Shown: positions 20,372-32,100 of the stretch, in pieces
How the letters are laid out: each line of letters begins with the position of its first letter
Numbering within the stretch: position 1 is the stretch's first letter
Source: Cyanodermella asteris
Lineage: Eukaryota > Ascomycota > Lecanoromycetes > Ostropales > Stictidaceae
Assembly: GCA_900618795.1 (NCBI GenBank)
Contig: UYJD01000003.1
Location: forward strand, 745,814 to 809,813
Direction: 5' to 3'
Length of the DNA: 64,000 bases
Notes under the pieces: generated by a model
Database searches by the model: none
Told to the model about the DNA's origin: nothing
Seen by the model: the letters and a program-made list of their open reading frames with translations, nothing else
Position numbers and translations under genes: made by a program

Positions 20372-23232
20372 CTTGAATACCGACTTCGAACAACGAGCGC
20401 TTGCTCAATCGCAAGGATGAAGAAGTATCAGAAGATCATGGCTCGATGGATGAAGGTCCTGAGAGGCAAAGAAATAATGAAAAGGTAGCGGGAAGCCTGG
20501 AGACCTGGAACTCAGACACAGAGCTCAGAGGCAGCAAAGTTGTTCAAGCAGAATTCAGAGAAACACCCGAGCAGACCTTCGAGGGCCTCGTCCGCCAGCC
20601 ACATGTACCTCTCGATGCAACTCCATTGAGTCGGACCTTTATCTACAAATTGCAAAGGTCCTCGAAGCTGGTCATTGCAGGCAGGCTAAAGGCGTACGTA
20701 TCTTTCTGCCCTGTCCGCTAATCCAATTCTTACCCTGGATTCGTCTATTTGGTCTGTACCATAATACCGAACGGCTGAGTCAATATTTGAGCGAGGTGAG
20801 ACTCGACAAAAAGCATGAGCTCGGGCCTGAAGCTGAGGAAACTGAATCTGCTGATCTTTCTGACGCATTCCACGGATGCGTTCTGCAACGTCACTATGAG
20901 CGGTAGGCGTTTAGTCCTGGAGCCATTGGTCCTGAAGCCAATGCATAACTCATCCGCTTGACTCGGAAACATGGGTCACCGGCTCAGCAGCCGCCACCCT
21001 AGGCCGCTCACGAATGTGGTGGCGCTGACTAGAGCATTGAAGTTGTACGAAAATGCCAGCTCGCCCAGAACGAGACTTTGAGCCCAGAAGCGGTGTGAAA
21101 CCACATATCACGATTACGTGGCAGGTCCGAGTGACAGTTCCAGAGCCCGATGCAATGGTTGGAGTCCTGTCTTTGAATTCCGCAGTTCTGTTACAGCCCT
21201 CATGACACAGTTGCTGTGACAAGGCTTGTGTCGTCCGATGGATCCGGTATCGGCTTGGCCTTCACTAAAAGAATCCTGCATTGTTTGGACAGACAACATC
21301 GAATTGAATGGAGACCAGTGTGTGTCGGAGACGGCTGAGCTATGCATTCAGCGAGTAGGTCAGACCACGGATTGACCCAGGAACCACCAAATGGCGTGAC
21401 ATGAGTCTCATATCCATAGATTCAATTCGTTTCCCTGATCACGATCAAGATTCGAGGGCATTGTGCGCTGAGATACAGCTTGCGCCAAGGCACAGAACCG
21501 TCGTGTTGCCGTCCGGTGCCTTTCATCAACAGGCTCTCAAGCGTCAGGTCTGTAAGGCTGAACCAACGAATATGTTCCGGGTGAGCTGTGCTTGAAGGCG
21601 GTAAGACCGAGCCGGAGCGAAGCCGGAGGCACCTTGCACGTGGAGGTCTCTGCTATAGGGTGGCAGCCAGCCACAGATCCAAGGTTTCCACGCAGCTCGG
21701 TTGATACCGATAGCCCTGTATGGTAACGCTGATGGCCAGCTGTGATAGCTTCTTCCTGAAGCGAGCTTGTGCGAAAACCTCACCATTATTGATCAGGGTC
21801 TACTCTTGCGTGATCTCCGGGGTGTTCGAGCAAACGAGGCGACGGAGTACAGGGACAAATTTGAAAAGCCATCAAGCCACCTCAGGTCAGGATCGGCAGC
21901 GTAGAAACAAGAAGAAATATGGCTGACCAGGCATGGCTGACCAATGGGCTCGAGGTTTTCTCAGCACGCGCACCGGGTCGGTCCGCGGCTGGCGGAGAGA
22001 TTGGTCTCGCTCTGCGTACTGAGGCAAGCCAAAGCTGACCCTGGACCTCGCCTGATCATCAAGCGATTCGTCGCGCCAGCCTATCGTGTTCCGAGTGGCT
22101 GTGTGACAGGGAGAATGAATGGCGTGGTGGAGCAAAAAATCAGCTGATACCCCGCAGAAAAAAAGGAGGAGATCGACGCAAGTGAGCCAGGGGTGCTGCC
22201 TGTCAGACAAAGAACCTCAAATCCCCTTGTCCACCCACGATGCACACGTGAGGATTTGCTCTGGGATGGGGGCGCCGGCCGTCACACAACAGGCTTGTCG
22301 GTGCTTTGGTAGAACCCATCGCTTGTCGTTGCCTGGCCCGCCTAAGCGGGCAACTGCTTCCCGTTCGTTGGCCGACAGAGTTAATGACAAGTTACAAAGA
22401 TGTATTGAATGGTGTTTGAGATTACCTATTTTACCGTACCAGCCGAGATCCTTGCAAAGCTGCGCCGAGGCTCACTCCGATCGCGCCAGCTGAAGAAACT
22501 AGGCACGGGGCGACTGGAGACATACGTACGGATGGCCGGATCTTCCCCGAAAGCATCAGACCATGATGTCTGTTTCTGCTTTGTGCGAATTGACAAACCT
22601 TCCAGGGCCCCCCGCGAAAAGCGGCTGCCGGTCCACGGCAATTCTTCAGTGCTAGCTCAAGCAATGCATCTCGACGAGCCGAAGGACCATGCAGGATTCT
22701 GCGATCTGCAAAACACTTTCCGTAAGCGGTTTCTGGCGCTTGCTTCAGAACTTGGCAAGAAGTGCCGCGTCGTGTGAACGTAGTGCTTTCCATACTTTGC
22801 ATCCCGCACTCCTCGAGGAGGCCACCTATAGCAGGCTGCGATCTTTGTCGGGTAGGACCGAACATTGTTGGTAGCACTACTCGCCGTTGATCAGGACCAC
22901 GTCTACTGCGGGAGACTTGGACAAAGAAGCGGACGACTCCATCGCAAAGATTCGTGATCCTTGCTCAAATGTGACCCTTGATAGTTGCAACGCGCAGCGA
23001 ACAGTCCCAGTTTGCTCAGGGAGGGCGGTAGCATATAGTTGCTTTTGAAAACGGGAAAAATCTCTGAACAGGATTGGTCCGAGCCAGATGAGGCCGAAAA
23101 TTCGATTTGGTCTACGGCTAGGCTATGGCCGGCCCTTTGTTGGATGACTGTTTCAGTCATGAACATGAATTCGAACTATCGAACCAGGTGAGTACTCCTC
23201 TGCGTGGCTGCCTTGGCATCGCTATTTGCAGC
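20372..23232. other. 2.9-kb region with no supported gene
   Basis: The stretch lies between the divergent-side flank of the FAD fusion gene and the 3' end of an MFS gene. Many short frames occur on both strands. The best is 22409-22777 on the plus strand (122 aa, true ATG, begins MVFEITYFTVPAEIL), whose first residues recall small alpha/beta-barrel monooxygenase-like proteins, but the rest does not match and I would not call it. No transposon ends, tandem repeats or RNA genes were seen. The size suggests a lost gene or a boundary zone. Confidence 0.35.
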
Positions 23233-24943
23233 TCATGTCCGTGCGTGTTTTACGCTCCCCCACTTCATTCCCATGCTGCAAATCAAACAAAGACCAGCAA
23301 AGACTGTGTTCATCACAAACGTGTCCGCAATTGCACCGGCGCAAGCATCCTGAACCTGTCCGAGTGAGCCCGAGGGCGCGTTCTTGGCAAGGTCTGTCGC
23401 GCCTCCGGTGACAATGACCTGCACGTTCGTGATTCCGGCATCATGTAGCCTGGCAGCAAACCTGTTTGAGAAGACTGCCTGAGACAGGCACGTGGCAAAC
23501 ACGCCACCCAATGCCATACCAAAGCTGAACAGCATGCTGGCAAGCGGGATGTCAGCCCTCGGCAAGACATGTTGGAACGCCGATAAGGCAATCTGGCGGC
23601 CAAACCCAGACCCGAACCCGGCGAGGACGAGTGAACCGATCACATAAGCTGATGAGGTGGTCGAAGACAAAGTCACCAGGAGCCCCATGCCTATCGTTGA
23701 CATGATACCGGATGCCCACATGAAAGGCACGTAGTAGCCAATCTTGGTGATCATGAAACCGCTGATCATCGGAGCAAACAGCAGCGGTGTCAGGTAGGGA
23801 AGGGTGTGGACGCCCGAGTCGAACGCGTTGTAACCCAGAGAGGCTTGGTAGTAAAGAGGCACCCAATAGACAGCTGACGTGATTGCAAGGTTGAGCATGA
23901 CCGTGTATGCGAAGCCGAAGGCAGCGGTGCGGTGCTTGAACAGGCGAATGGGTAGACTTGCACGCTCCTTCAGGAAACGTTGCAAGACCAGGAACGCGAT
24001 GATGAGGAGGACGAATCCAACTAGTGTCCCCACCACTTGCGATGCGCCCCAAGGGTAGCGGATGCCTCCCCACTGCATGGCGAGCAAGAGACAGACAAAA
24101 GCGCTGACCAGAAGTACTGAGCCGCCAGAATCAAGACTCATGAACTTGTCGGTCAAAGTCAACGTCGAAGGCGCTTGTTGTGGCGACTTTGTCAGACAAG
24201 TGACCACGACGAACGAAATGAAGCCAATGGGAAGGTTGATCCAGAAGCAGAATCGCCAAGTGAGCCTCGCTGTGTCTGTGAATATACCACCAAGGATTGG
24301 CCCTATTATCGAAGCCACGCCGTACATGCTGGTAACCACCGACACGTAGAAGGGTACTTTGTGGATGGGAACGGCGCGACCCACCAACACGATGGTACCG
24401 ACATAGAGCCCTCCACCACCGACGCCTGCAATGGACCGCCCAATGATGAACATTGGCGAATTCACTGCGGCAGCACAGAGGATTGAACCAACTTCGAAGA
24501 TGACAATTGATGCCGCGAAGACAGTCTTGATGTGGAAGTGCTTGTATAGCTTGCCAAAGGCCGGTTGGAAGGCCATTTGCGTTAGGAAATAGGAACTTCC
24601 ATACCAGCCGACATCGCTCAAACTTTGGAAGTCGCTGGTGATCACCGGGACGGCAGTGGCTGTCTGTGATCAGTGAACAGAGTCAACATGTCGAGCTGCA
24701 CCACCTACAGATGACATAGTTATCGAGCGCAACTATCAAGACCACCAGCATTAGCCCCGTTGTAAGTAGCGCAAACCTGAGTCCATGAGGGTAGTCATCT
24801 TTCTTGTCCGACGATACTACAGGAACATTTCCAGCTTCGGCTTGGGTGGGATCGGGCATCTTGTCGCCAGGACTTTCATCTGGGATTTTCTTCTCGTCGT
24901 AGGCAAGAAGAGCGCCAGGAGCTGCTGCAACTTCGGTACTCAT
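23233..24943 (-). CDS. MFS drug/metabolite exporter, 14-helix (DHA2/TRI12-like)
   Basis: A major facilitator superfamily proton antiporter of the plasma membrane. Two exons, 24943-24709 and 24659-23233, are separated by a 49-bp intron at 24660-24708, giving about 553 aa. The first true ATG is at 24943 (MSTEVAAAPGALLAYDEKK). The intron acceptor is chosen so that ALDNYVISTAVPVITSDF is continuous, matching the family 'LDxTIVxTAIPxIT' motif in helix 1. Further signatures are DVGWYGSSYFLTQMAFQP, IIGRSIAGVGGGGLYVG (motif C-like helix), GPILGGIFTD and WRFCFWINLPIGFIS. A long acidic cytoplasmic N-terminus precedes helix 1. Its position between the FAD fusion gene and the PKS suggests export of a pathway product or self-protection; substrates cannot be inferred. 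Confidence 0.92.
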
Positions 24944-25900
24944 GGTCTTGTCGGAATCCTGGAGCGTCAGGTCGTTGAGTGGCAATGGGAATGTGTCGTC
25001 TGCGGTCGACGAGCGATCTAGGTAGGTGATAGTGCTCTTAAGCAGGTGGTTGTTGAATGAGCGTATTGTGCATACCTACTATACGGCCGGTGGTTACGGG
25101 CGCAGCCCAGGGTCGCGCCTTCCTCGATTGAATTAATCGTCAGCTCGCGGCTTCCCTGCACCAGTCAGTTGCCTTGAGCACGCCTTTGCTTAGGCTTCAG
25201 GTAACGTGATATCCAGGTAGAGATTTGGAAAAACATGCGCCAGCTCACAACTCAGCCGTTGCACCACCCAGGAGGACCAATCCCAAAGACCTAAAGCCTC
25301 GTTGGCACAAGGTCTGAGCATCAAAGAAAATGCGGTCAGGCCAGGTGGCACACACCACCAAGTGTGGCTGCTTTTGTGGCTGATCCATAGGGAGTGGGTT
25401 GTCGTTAGAAAACCGTTGGTACGTGGCTTCGTAGCTTCTGACTGTAATATTTCATGCGAGGCGTGCTTCCGGCATCGTCCCGGTTCCGAGCCCCAGCATC
25501 CTGGTCGGGGACCATCGAATCTATCCAGGCGGCCCGCATCTCCCTGCAGATATTCAACGACGCCATCTGACACGAGCTCTGCCTTACCGTAGTTCCGGTT
25601 AGTAGTGTGGCCAACAACTCTGGCTGAGGGAACAGACCGAAGCTCTATTGCAACGCAAGGCGCGCTGTACTGAGAGCTAAGCGAGGCTGAAAGGGACCTG
25701 ATCTACCATGGTCGACTGAAAGCCGCATTTCTTTGACCGACCCTGGCCAATCGACGAATCGCGGTGGATCTAGCCGCCAGGATAGTTCCTCGCCACAGTG
25801 CGACAAAAGTCACTATGCGATGGCCGCATAGCAGCTATTGCAACGACTGAACATGCGGCCGGGCTGTGTAGCGGATCCATGGTCTGATGTCGACATGGCG
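24944..25900. other. Intergenic, no supported gene
   Basis: Contains the promoter of the MFS gene. A 25190-25573 minus frame of 127 codons ends with a plausible helical tail (LGLWDWSSWVVQRLSCELAH) but has no recognisable family or upstream exons. It is left uncalled. Confidence 0.3.
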
Positions 25901-26470
25901 CTCCCAATTTGCGTTGTGCGGAAGCCTTTTGTCATGCAGGTGAGACAAATCTCGTTGCTCATTCCAAACTCTCAGCGCGGACGAAATTGAGAAGTTCTTG
26001 GCGGCCTGCCAGGAACTTACCAGACCATCCCCGTGTGTGAGGGCCGCTTGTGGTCCTCCGGAGCCTATTGCTCCTGCATCAAAGCGGACAGCCTCGGCCA
26101 AGGAAATCAAGCCACAGCGACCACCGTGTCGGCCGCAAACGATAAGCGAGGGTGGCCACAGACCAGAAACGGTGCTGATACGATAGGGCAAGCTAGACCG
26201 CAGGATCGACTTGGTAGTCGTCCTGAAAGACCCGCGGTTCGAAGCCTGACGAATGGGAATATAAGCGGGCAGTAGCCTCGTGGCACGAACAAAGGCTCGA
26301 ACCCGGTTTCCGCGTCTCGACCAGGGACGACTGGCGCGAGACCTTCACTGCAAAAGCCCGCCAGATCATGCGAGAAAAGTCGTATGGTGACAAGATATCA
26401 TTGAAGCAGATGACGGCGCGTGGGTCCCAGTACACCAACACCCCCCTGCAGCCGAGCGACAAACTCAAAG
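25900..26470 (+). pseudogene. Possible broken gene of unknown family
   Basis: Read on the plus strand, this stretch gives protein-like segments: KLSADEIEKFLAACQELTRP (about 25965), KLDRRIDLVVVLKDPRFEA (about 26190) and DEWEYKRAVASWHEQRLEP running on to DDWRETFTAKARQIMREK (about 26250-26370). The segments follow each other but are interrupted at least twice, and no start or stop can be placed with confidence. I do not recognise the family. The 3' end abuts or overlaps the 3' end of the phosphopantetheine adenylyltransferase gene, which is read in the opposite direction. It may be a relic of a former cluster member, or a gene with introns I cannot resolve. Confidence 0.3.
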
Positions 26471-27649
26471 CTTGCCATTCTGAGCTTCGAGCCTCCTCTT
26501 ACGTTTTTCAGTGCTGCTGATCTTGTCTTGTAGATCAGACGATGCAGCTGGACCGAGCACGTCAACCTCGAAGACTTCCAGTGCTGCCCATCCCTTTTCT
26601 GCTCTTTTGTCGTTTACAGCTTGGCCTCCAGACCGAGTCTCTGCCGACACGACGAGTGCGGAAACGGTTTCCTCGGTGATTGTCGGTCCGAAGGGGTCTT
26701 GAATCTCCACACATTCTATGACCAAATTCCCGGCAAGGTAATAGATGACAGCTTTTCCATTTGGTCCAGGATCATGCCTCCTTTCAACCTTCTCCACGCT
26801 TGAGCCCAGCCCATGAAGAGAGATGATGCTCTGTACGAAGCGAAAGGATGCCTGCTGTCGTTCATCCCAGCTTTCAAGCATTTCTGCAAACTTCTTGTTC
26901 ACGAGCAACTGATCCCCTGTGACTCCGATAATGAGACGACGTGGCTTCGGATCTGTGCCCTTCGGCGGCTCAAGCGCAAGCGCCGTGCAAGACAATAGCA
27001 GCTTGTGACCTTCGTGCAGATTGTCGAATGTTCCACCAACAGCGACGACCATATTCTCTCGGGCTGCAACGTTGGTGCTTGAAGTGCTTGAGTTTATGGT
27101 TCGCAACGAGGTTCCACCTGGAATCTTTTCGATGGTGAACGACCGTAGCTGCGGTTTGTCTGCTATCGATCGCCGCAGATCAACGAACTTCTTCAAAAAG
27201 GCTTCCGCCGCTTCCCCCTCGGGACATTGTACAATCGCCCAAGGTCTTTCTGAAGATGCCAGAGTTTTTACAGAGAAGACCGGACCTTGAGATAGTCGTA
27301 CTGACTGGCTCAGACCTGGAAGATCTTCATCATTTATCAGCAACACTCGAAAGTCCACGTAGCCTGGCTGGACTGCATCGATGCCCTTTTCAGCACATAT
27401 GTGACAGCATAATCTGTAGACAGCGGCAAGAACAGACTGATGAGCCGAATAGAGTTGATTCCGGGTCCCTGAGGGCCCGGTGTCAGAATCAGAGAGCAAC
27501 ACTGCAGTGTCCAAGATCGTATGTTGATGTCTGGATGCACTAAGCAGCGCATGCATCAATGGAGGCCTATATGCGGCCTCGAATGCTTCTCCGCCATGAT
27601 CTGAGGGTGGCAGAGGCAACAAAAGCAACCGTAGGCTGTTCTCGCCCAT
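26465..27649 (-). CDS. CAB4: Phosphopantetheine adenylyltransferase (CoA biosynthesis)
   Basis: Transfers AMP from ATP to 4'-phosphopantetheine to give dephospho-CoA, the fourth step of CoA synthesis. The frame is single-exon from the first true ATG at 27649 (MGENSLRLLLLPLPP), 394 aa; upstream in-frame codons are not ATG. The N-terminal half (about 1-190) is the fungal-specific extension. The catalytic nucleotidyltransferase domain starts at VVAVGGTFDNLHEGHKLLL (about residue 202), whose 'TFDxxHxGH' is the ATP-binding signature. It continues through LIIGVTGDQLLVNKK, ERRHDPGPNG, IECVEIQDPFGPTI and SALVVSAETRSGG, a conserved eukaryotic PPAT motif. The C-terminus is basic. CoA supplies both the malonyl/acyl units and the phosphopantetheine arm of carrier proteins, so the position 1.5 kb from a divergent PKS is suggestive, but this may simply be the genome's housekeeping copy. 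Confidence 0.93.
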   Translation of the reverse strand: MGENSLRLLLLPLPPSDHGGEAFEAAYRPPLMHALLSASRHQHTILDTAVLLSDSDTGPSGTRNQLYSAHQSVLAAVYRLCCHICAEKGIDAVQPGYVDFRVLLINDEDLPGLSQSVRLSQGPVFSVKTLASSERPWAIVQCPEGEAAEAFLKKFVDLRRSIADKPQLRSFTIEKIPGGTSLRTINSSTSSTNVAARENMVVAVGGTFDNLHEGHKLLLSCTALALEPPKGTDPKPRRLIIGVTGDQLLVNKKFAEMLESWDERQQASFRFVQSIISLHGLGSSVEKVERRHDPGPNGKAVIYYLAGNLVIECVEIQDPFGPTITEETVSALVVSAETRSGGQAVNDKRAEKGWAALEVFEVDVLGPAASSDLQDKISSTEKRKRRLEAQNGKL

Positions 27650-29178
27650 GACTAAGGCTGATGACAATGGGTACGCCAAATCTTGGGTGCGGGACGCTCC
27701 TGTCAATCAGGACCGGAAGTTGGAGTCCTGAGGTTACAATAATTCCTTTTCGCGCGCTTTGGAATCCTTGGAACAACTTGAAAGTGAGCTGAATATGGTG
27801 TGACGTGTCTCGGTGTACACGTGTCGTCGGTGCATGGAAGTAGGTGGTGCAGAACCATTGAGGACGTCGTCGTCCCTCGGTTCGAGTCGAGTGTGGATAT
27901 TACTAGTAGCATCTGCTTACGTAAGTCGCGATCAGTGCCTCGCGTCCCGGTCGAACCAATTCTGAGACTAGGTATGCACCACCAGTCGGCAAGCAGAATC
28001 GAAGACTAGCATGGACCCGTCTTTGTCAAATCTTTGGGACACATCAGCCTTCGAGAAGCCCCTCGAGCGGCATATGCAAGGTCAGACCGCCTATCACAGA
28101 CTGCCAAGGCTACATCATGCCACGGGCGGAACACAGCACGTTTCTGAGCGACCATCAGCTTCAAGAATCTAAATTCGGGCAAGGTTGACATGCTCAACTG
28201 TGACCAGGCTCGAATTGGATCCCTGGAAGCAGCCATGGGCTTTGTGCTCAGACCACCTTGCTGTGTGGTGCCACCTGCACTCGTCAAGGCTGAACGGAAG
28301 GTAATGCTAGATTCCTTCATTTGATCGCTCACATGGGTAGTAGCTCGAATTTTCAATGATTTACCTTGGTACTCACTCAGAGAGTTGGTGGATATTGACC
28401 GCTACCACGACTCTTTGCACGCTGGCCTGGACTGTCTCTCGTCCAATTGTGGCTGTTTCACAGAATAACGTGCTCCGTCCGAGAAGGACTCTCCGCCGTC
28501 CGGTAGTGCTTACTGTGTTCAATATTGTGTACCTCGCGGTGGTCAATCTTTCAACGGACTGTGGCACATGGCGGTGAGACTATTGCCTTGGTCCTGCAGA
28601 TTCGAAGCCGCTCCTGGGGCTGCGGGCTGGGCTGAGACGATAGAAGGTTCGTATAGTCATTTTGTATTGTGACTGACGACCGGCCAAGTCGTGATACGTT
28701 CGGTAACAGCTGTCTACGACAACTGTACCCTGAACTCAATTGACCCCCACATGTTTCATACCAGTTCATACAATCCTTTCACAAGGATTCCCACAGCGAG
28801 TTGGCCCAACCACGACCAGAGAGAATGCTCCAACTACACGTGGAACGCAGCGCCGGACTGCTCGATGCGGGTGTCAGAGCATCACGAGTCCGCCTTGGGA
28901 TGCTTGCCGACAGGACGCCGTGCTGATGTGTACCTCGAAGCTAGCTGTAGCTCCTGCCTGGCGAGCGACGTATCTCTAAGGCTGATTGGCAGTTTGAGTG
29001 CTTTATGTATAAATTCTACCAAATGTCATTGTCTGAAATCAGTCTCCCTTCTCCTTGAATCGATCGAGGTCTCGCCGGATACATTTTTAAAGGCGTTCGG
29101 CGTACGCAAAGTCACTACCAGCTGCCTCAAACAGGGTGGCGCAAATCGATCGCGTCAAGGTATTCTACGTCTACAGTC
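27650..29178. promoter_or_regulatory. Divergent intergenic region PPAT / PKS
   Basis: 1.5 kb between the two start codons. Frames crossing it lack ATG starts or family matches. A TATA-like element sits at 29008-29014. No obvious tandem regulator sites were found by eye. Confidence 0.4.
29008..29014 (+). promoter_or_regulatory. Candidate TATA box of the PKS
   Basis: TATAAAT lies 165 bp upstream of the PKS start codon, at a plausible core-promoter distance. This rests on sequence alone. Confidence 0.3.
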
Positions 29179-32100
29179 ATGTCATCCAAGATCCCAACAC
29201 CGATCGCAATCATCGGCACTGCATGCAAGCTTCCCGGCGATGTCACCGACTTCGAGAGTCTCTATCAATTACTCTCAACAGGACGGAATGCCTGGTCTCC
29301 AGTTCCCAAGGACAGATATAACGAGACTTCCTTCTATCATCCGAATCCAGACCAAAGAGGAGCTACGAATCACAAGGGAGGCCATTTCATCAGCCAAGAT
29401 CCTAAAGTCTTCGACGCAAGTTTCTTCGGTATCTCCGCTAATGAAGCACGGGCGATTGACCCGCAGCATCGTCTGGCACTGCAAGCTGCATATGAAGCAT
29501 TCGAAAATGGTGGAATCCCAATCGAAGATGTACAAGGCACAGCTACGGCAGTATTTGCTGCCTGCTTTACCCACGACTATGACAGAAATCTTCACAAAGA
29601 TGTGAATAATTTGCCAAAGTACCAAACGACAGGAACAGGGGAGGCCATTCTGGCCAACCGCATCTCCTATCTATTTGATCTCCGCGGTCCGTCAATGACC
29701 ATCGACACTGGCTGCTCGGGCAGTCTTGTGGCTCTTCACCAGGCTTGCTCCAGCCTGCGGAGCGGGGAAGCCTCGATGGCTGTGGCTCTCGGAGTGAACA
29801 TGATTCTTGGACCCGACACAATGAATGGAATGAGTAATTTGCAGTAATTCAATCGCTGTGTGCCTATGACTTCAAAGCTAATGACTGGCAGCATGCTCAG
29901 TGACCATGGCCGTTCATTCTCGTTCGATTCACGGGGTGCTGGCTATGGACGGGGAGAAGGTGTCGCTGCTCTGCTAGTCAAGCGCCTCGACGATGCACTG
30001 GCCGCGGGCGACCATATCCACGCTGTCATCAGGCACACTGGAGTCAACCAGGACGGCAAGACGAATGGCATCACGCTCCCGAATCGTTTTGCGCAGGAGG
30101 CCCTTGCTCGGCGGGTCTACCAAGAAGCCGGGCTTGACCCGAAGGATACGCAATATATCGAGGCTCATGGGACGGGCACAGCCGCCGGAGACGCTCTCGA
30201 GCTTCAAGGCCTTGCCAACGTGTTTGCTCTAGATCGCCCAGAGAGTCTCTGGGTCGGTTCAATCAAGTCGAACATCGGCCACACAGAAAGCACATCCGGT
30301 CTAGCAGGCGTTTGCAAAACCATCCTGGCTCTTCAAAGGGGTCAAATATTGCCCAACGCGGACTTCCAGTCCGCAAAGAAGGAACTCAAGCTCGATGAGT
30401 GGAACATCAAGATTCCGACCAAGCTCGAGCCATGGCCCGAAGCAGCGATCCGTCGTGCGTCTGTGAACAGCTTTGGCTACGGTGGTACCAACTCTCACCT
30501 GATTCTTGAGAGCGCGCCTGAGAAGACCATGCTGAAGAAGTCGATCAGAAGCCCGTTAGGGCCGCGCATCTTCACACTGTCCGCCAGGTCAAAGGAGTCT
30601 TTGTCGGCACACGCTCAGCGCCTTCACGATTGGGCCAGCAGCCATAGTTCCGAGCAGCACGTCATGTCATCATTGGCTCACACGCTCAATGAGCGTCGCT
30701 CGAGATTCGCATGGCGCAAAAGTGTCGTCGCTAGCTCGCTCAAGGAGTTTGCAGAGTCGCTCTTGCTTCCTGGCCAGCCTGTGAAGGCTCGTAGCAAGGT
30801 CGAAATCGGCTACGTTTTCACGGGTCAGGGTGCTCAGTGGGCTGGGATGGGCCGAGAGCTCATGCATGCTTCCTCGGCATTTTCTGCTTCCATACACAAA
30901 TCCAGTCGCATTCTCACGGATGTAGGCTCCAGCTGGAACCTGATTGAGGAGCTTGCTCGTGATGGCTCTGACACAAAGATAAACGAAAGCACCATTGCTC
31001 AGCCAGCGAGTACAGCCCTACAGATCGCAATTGTCGACATGTTGCATGATCTCTCGATCCGACCACAAATGGTGATCGGTCATAGCTCAGGTGAAGTTGC
31101 CGCAGCTTATTGCGCTGGTGCGCTCTCTCACGAAACTGCATTGAAGGTGTCCTATCAGCGAAGTCAAATCTCTTCTCTGGTCAAACAAGTCATCTCGGCT
31201 AAAGGTTCCATGCTTGCCGTCGGCCTCGGAGAAGCTCAAGTTTTACCATACCTTTCACAAGTCACGCAGGGAAAGGTCGTCGTAGCTTGCGGAAATAGCC
31301 CAAGCAGCACCACGCTTTCAGGAGACCAGGATGGCGTAAGTGAGGTCTCAGCTGCCCTCACAGCTGACAGGGTCTTCAATCGCCCCTTGAAAGTTGACAC
31401 GGCCTACCACTCCCATCACATGCAGGCAGTGGCGCAGAAATACCTTGACTCTATGGGAATATTGACGACCGAGCCGCCGACTGTCGAGTTCATGTCCACA
31501 GTAGAGGCAAAGAAAAAGACAGCTGACTTCGGCGCCGAATACTGGGTACGAAATCTCGTTTCCAAAGTCAGATTCGCTGATGGTTTGCAAGCGTACCTTG
31601 CGGACAAACTTGAGGACAACACCGAGCGCATTTTCATCGAGATCGGGCCCCACAGCGCCCTGGCTGGACCTGTCCGCCAAACAATGAAAGCGATTGCGCC
31701 TAACATAAAGTACTCATATTTTTCCGCACTGGTACGAGAGCGTGACGCGGAGATCACGCTGCTAGAATTAGTTGGAAAGCTTTTTGAGCTCGGCGTCGAC
31801 GCGAATCTCTCTCAGGCAAACAATTTCACGGGCATAAATGACGATGTGGAGGTACTGACTACTTTGCCTCCTTACAGCTGGGATCATTCGATTGCATACT
31901 GGACCGAAAGCCGCATAACACACGACTACCTGCAGCGCAAACACCCTCATCACGATCTACTTGGTGTTCGTCTTCCAGCCAGTACTAGCCTTGAGCCTGT
32001 ATGGACGCACTTCGTGGACCTCGACTCGCTACCATGGATTGCGGAGCACGTTATCGACGACCTTATCATTTTCCCAGGAGCAGGCTATATCAGCATGGTT

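Noticed and set aside
22409-22777. 122-codon ATG frame starting MVFEITYFTVP
   Set aside because: Only the first dozen residues recall a known fold. The rest has no resemblance and the region shows no splice or promoter support.
26200-26260. GGTTCGAA sequence resembling a tRNA T-loop
   Set aside because: No pairing arms or anticodon loop at the right distances. Other GGTTCGA occurrences (for example 48,720 and 27,880) fail the same test.
28691-29605. Long plus-strand frame across the PKS promoter and first exon
   Set aside because: It has no ATG at its start, no family resemblance, and its second half is out of frame with the ketosynthase coding sequence.
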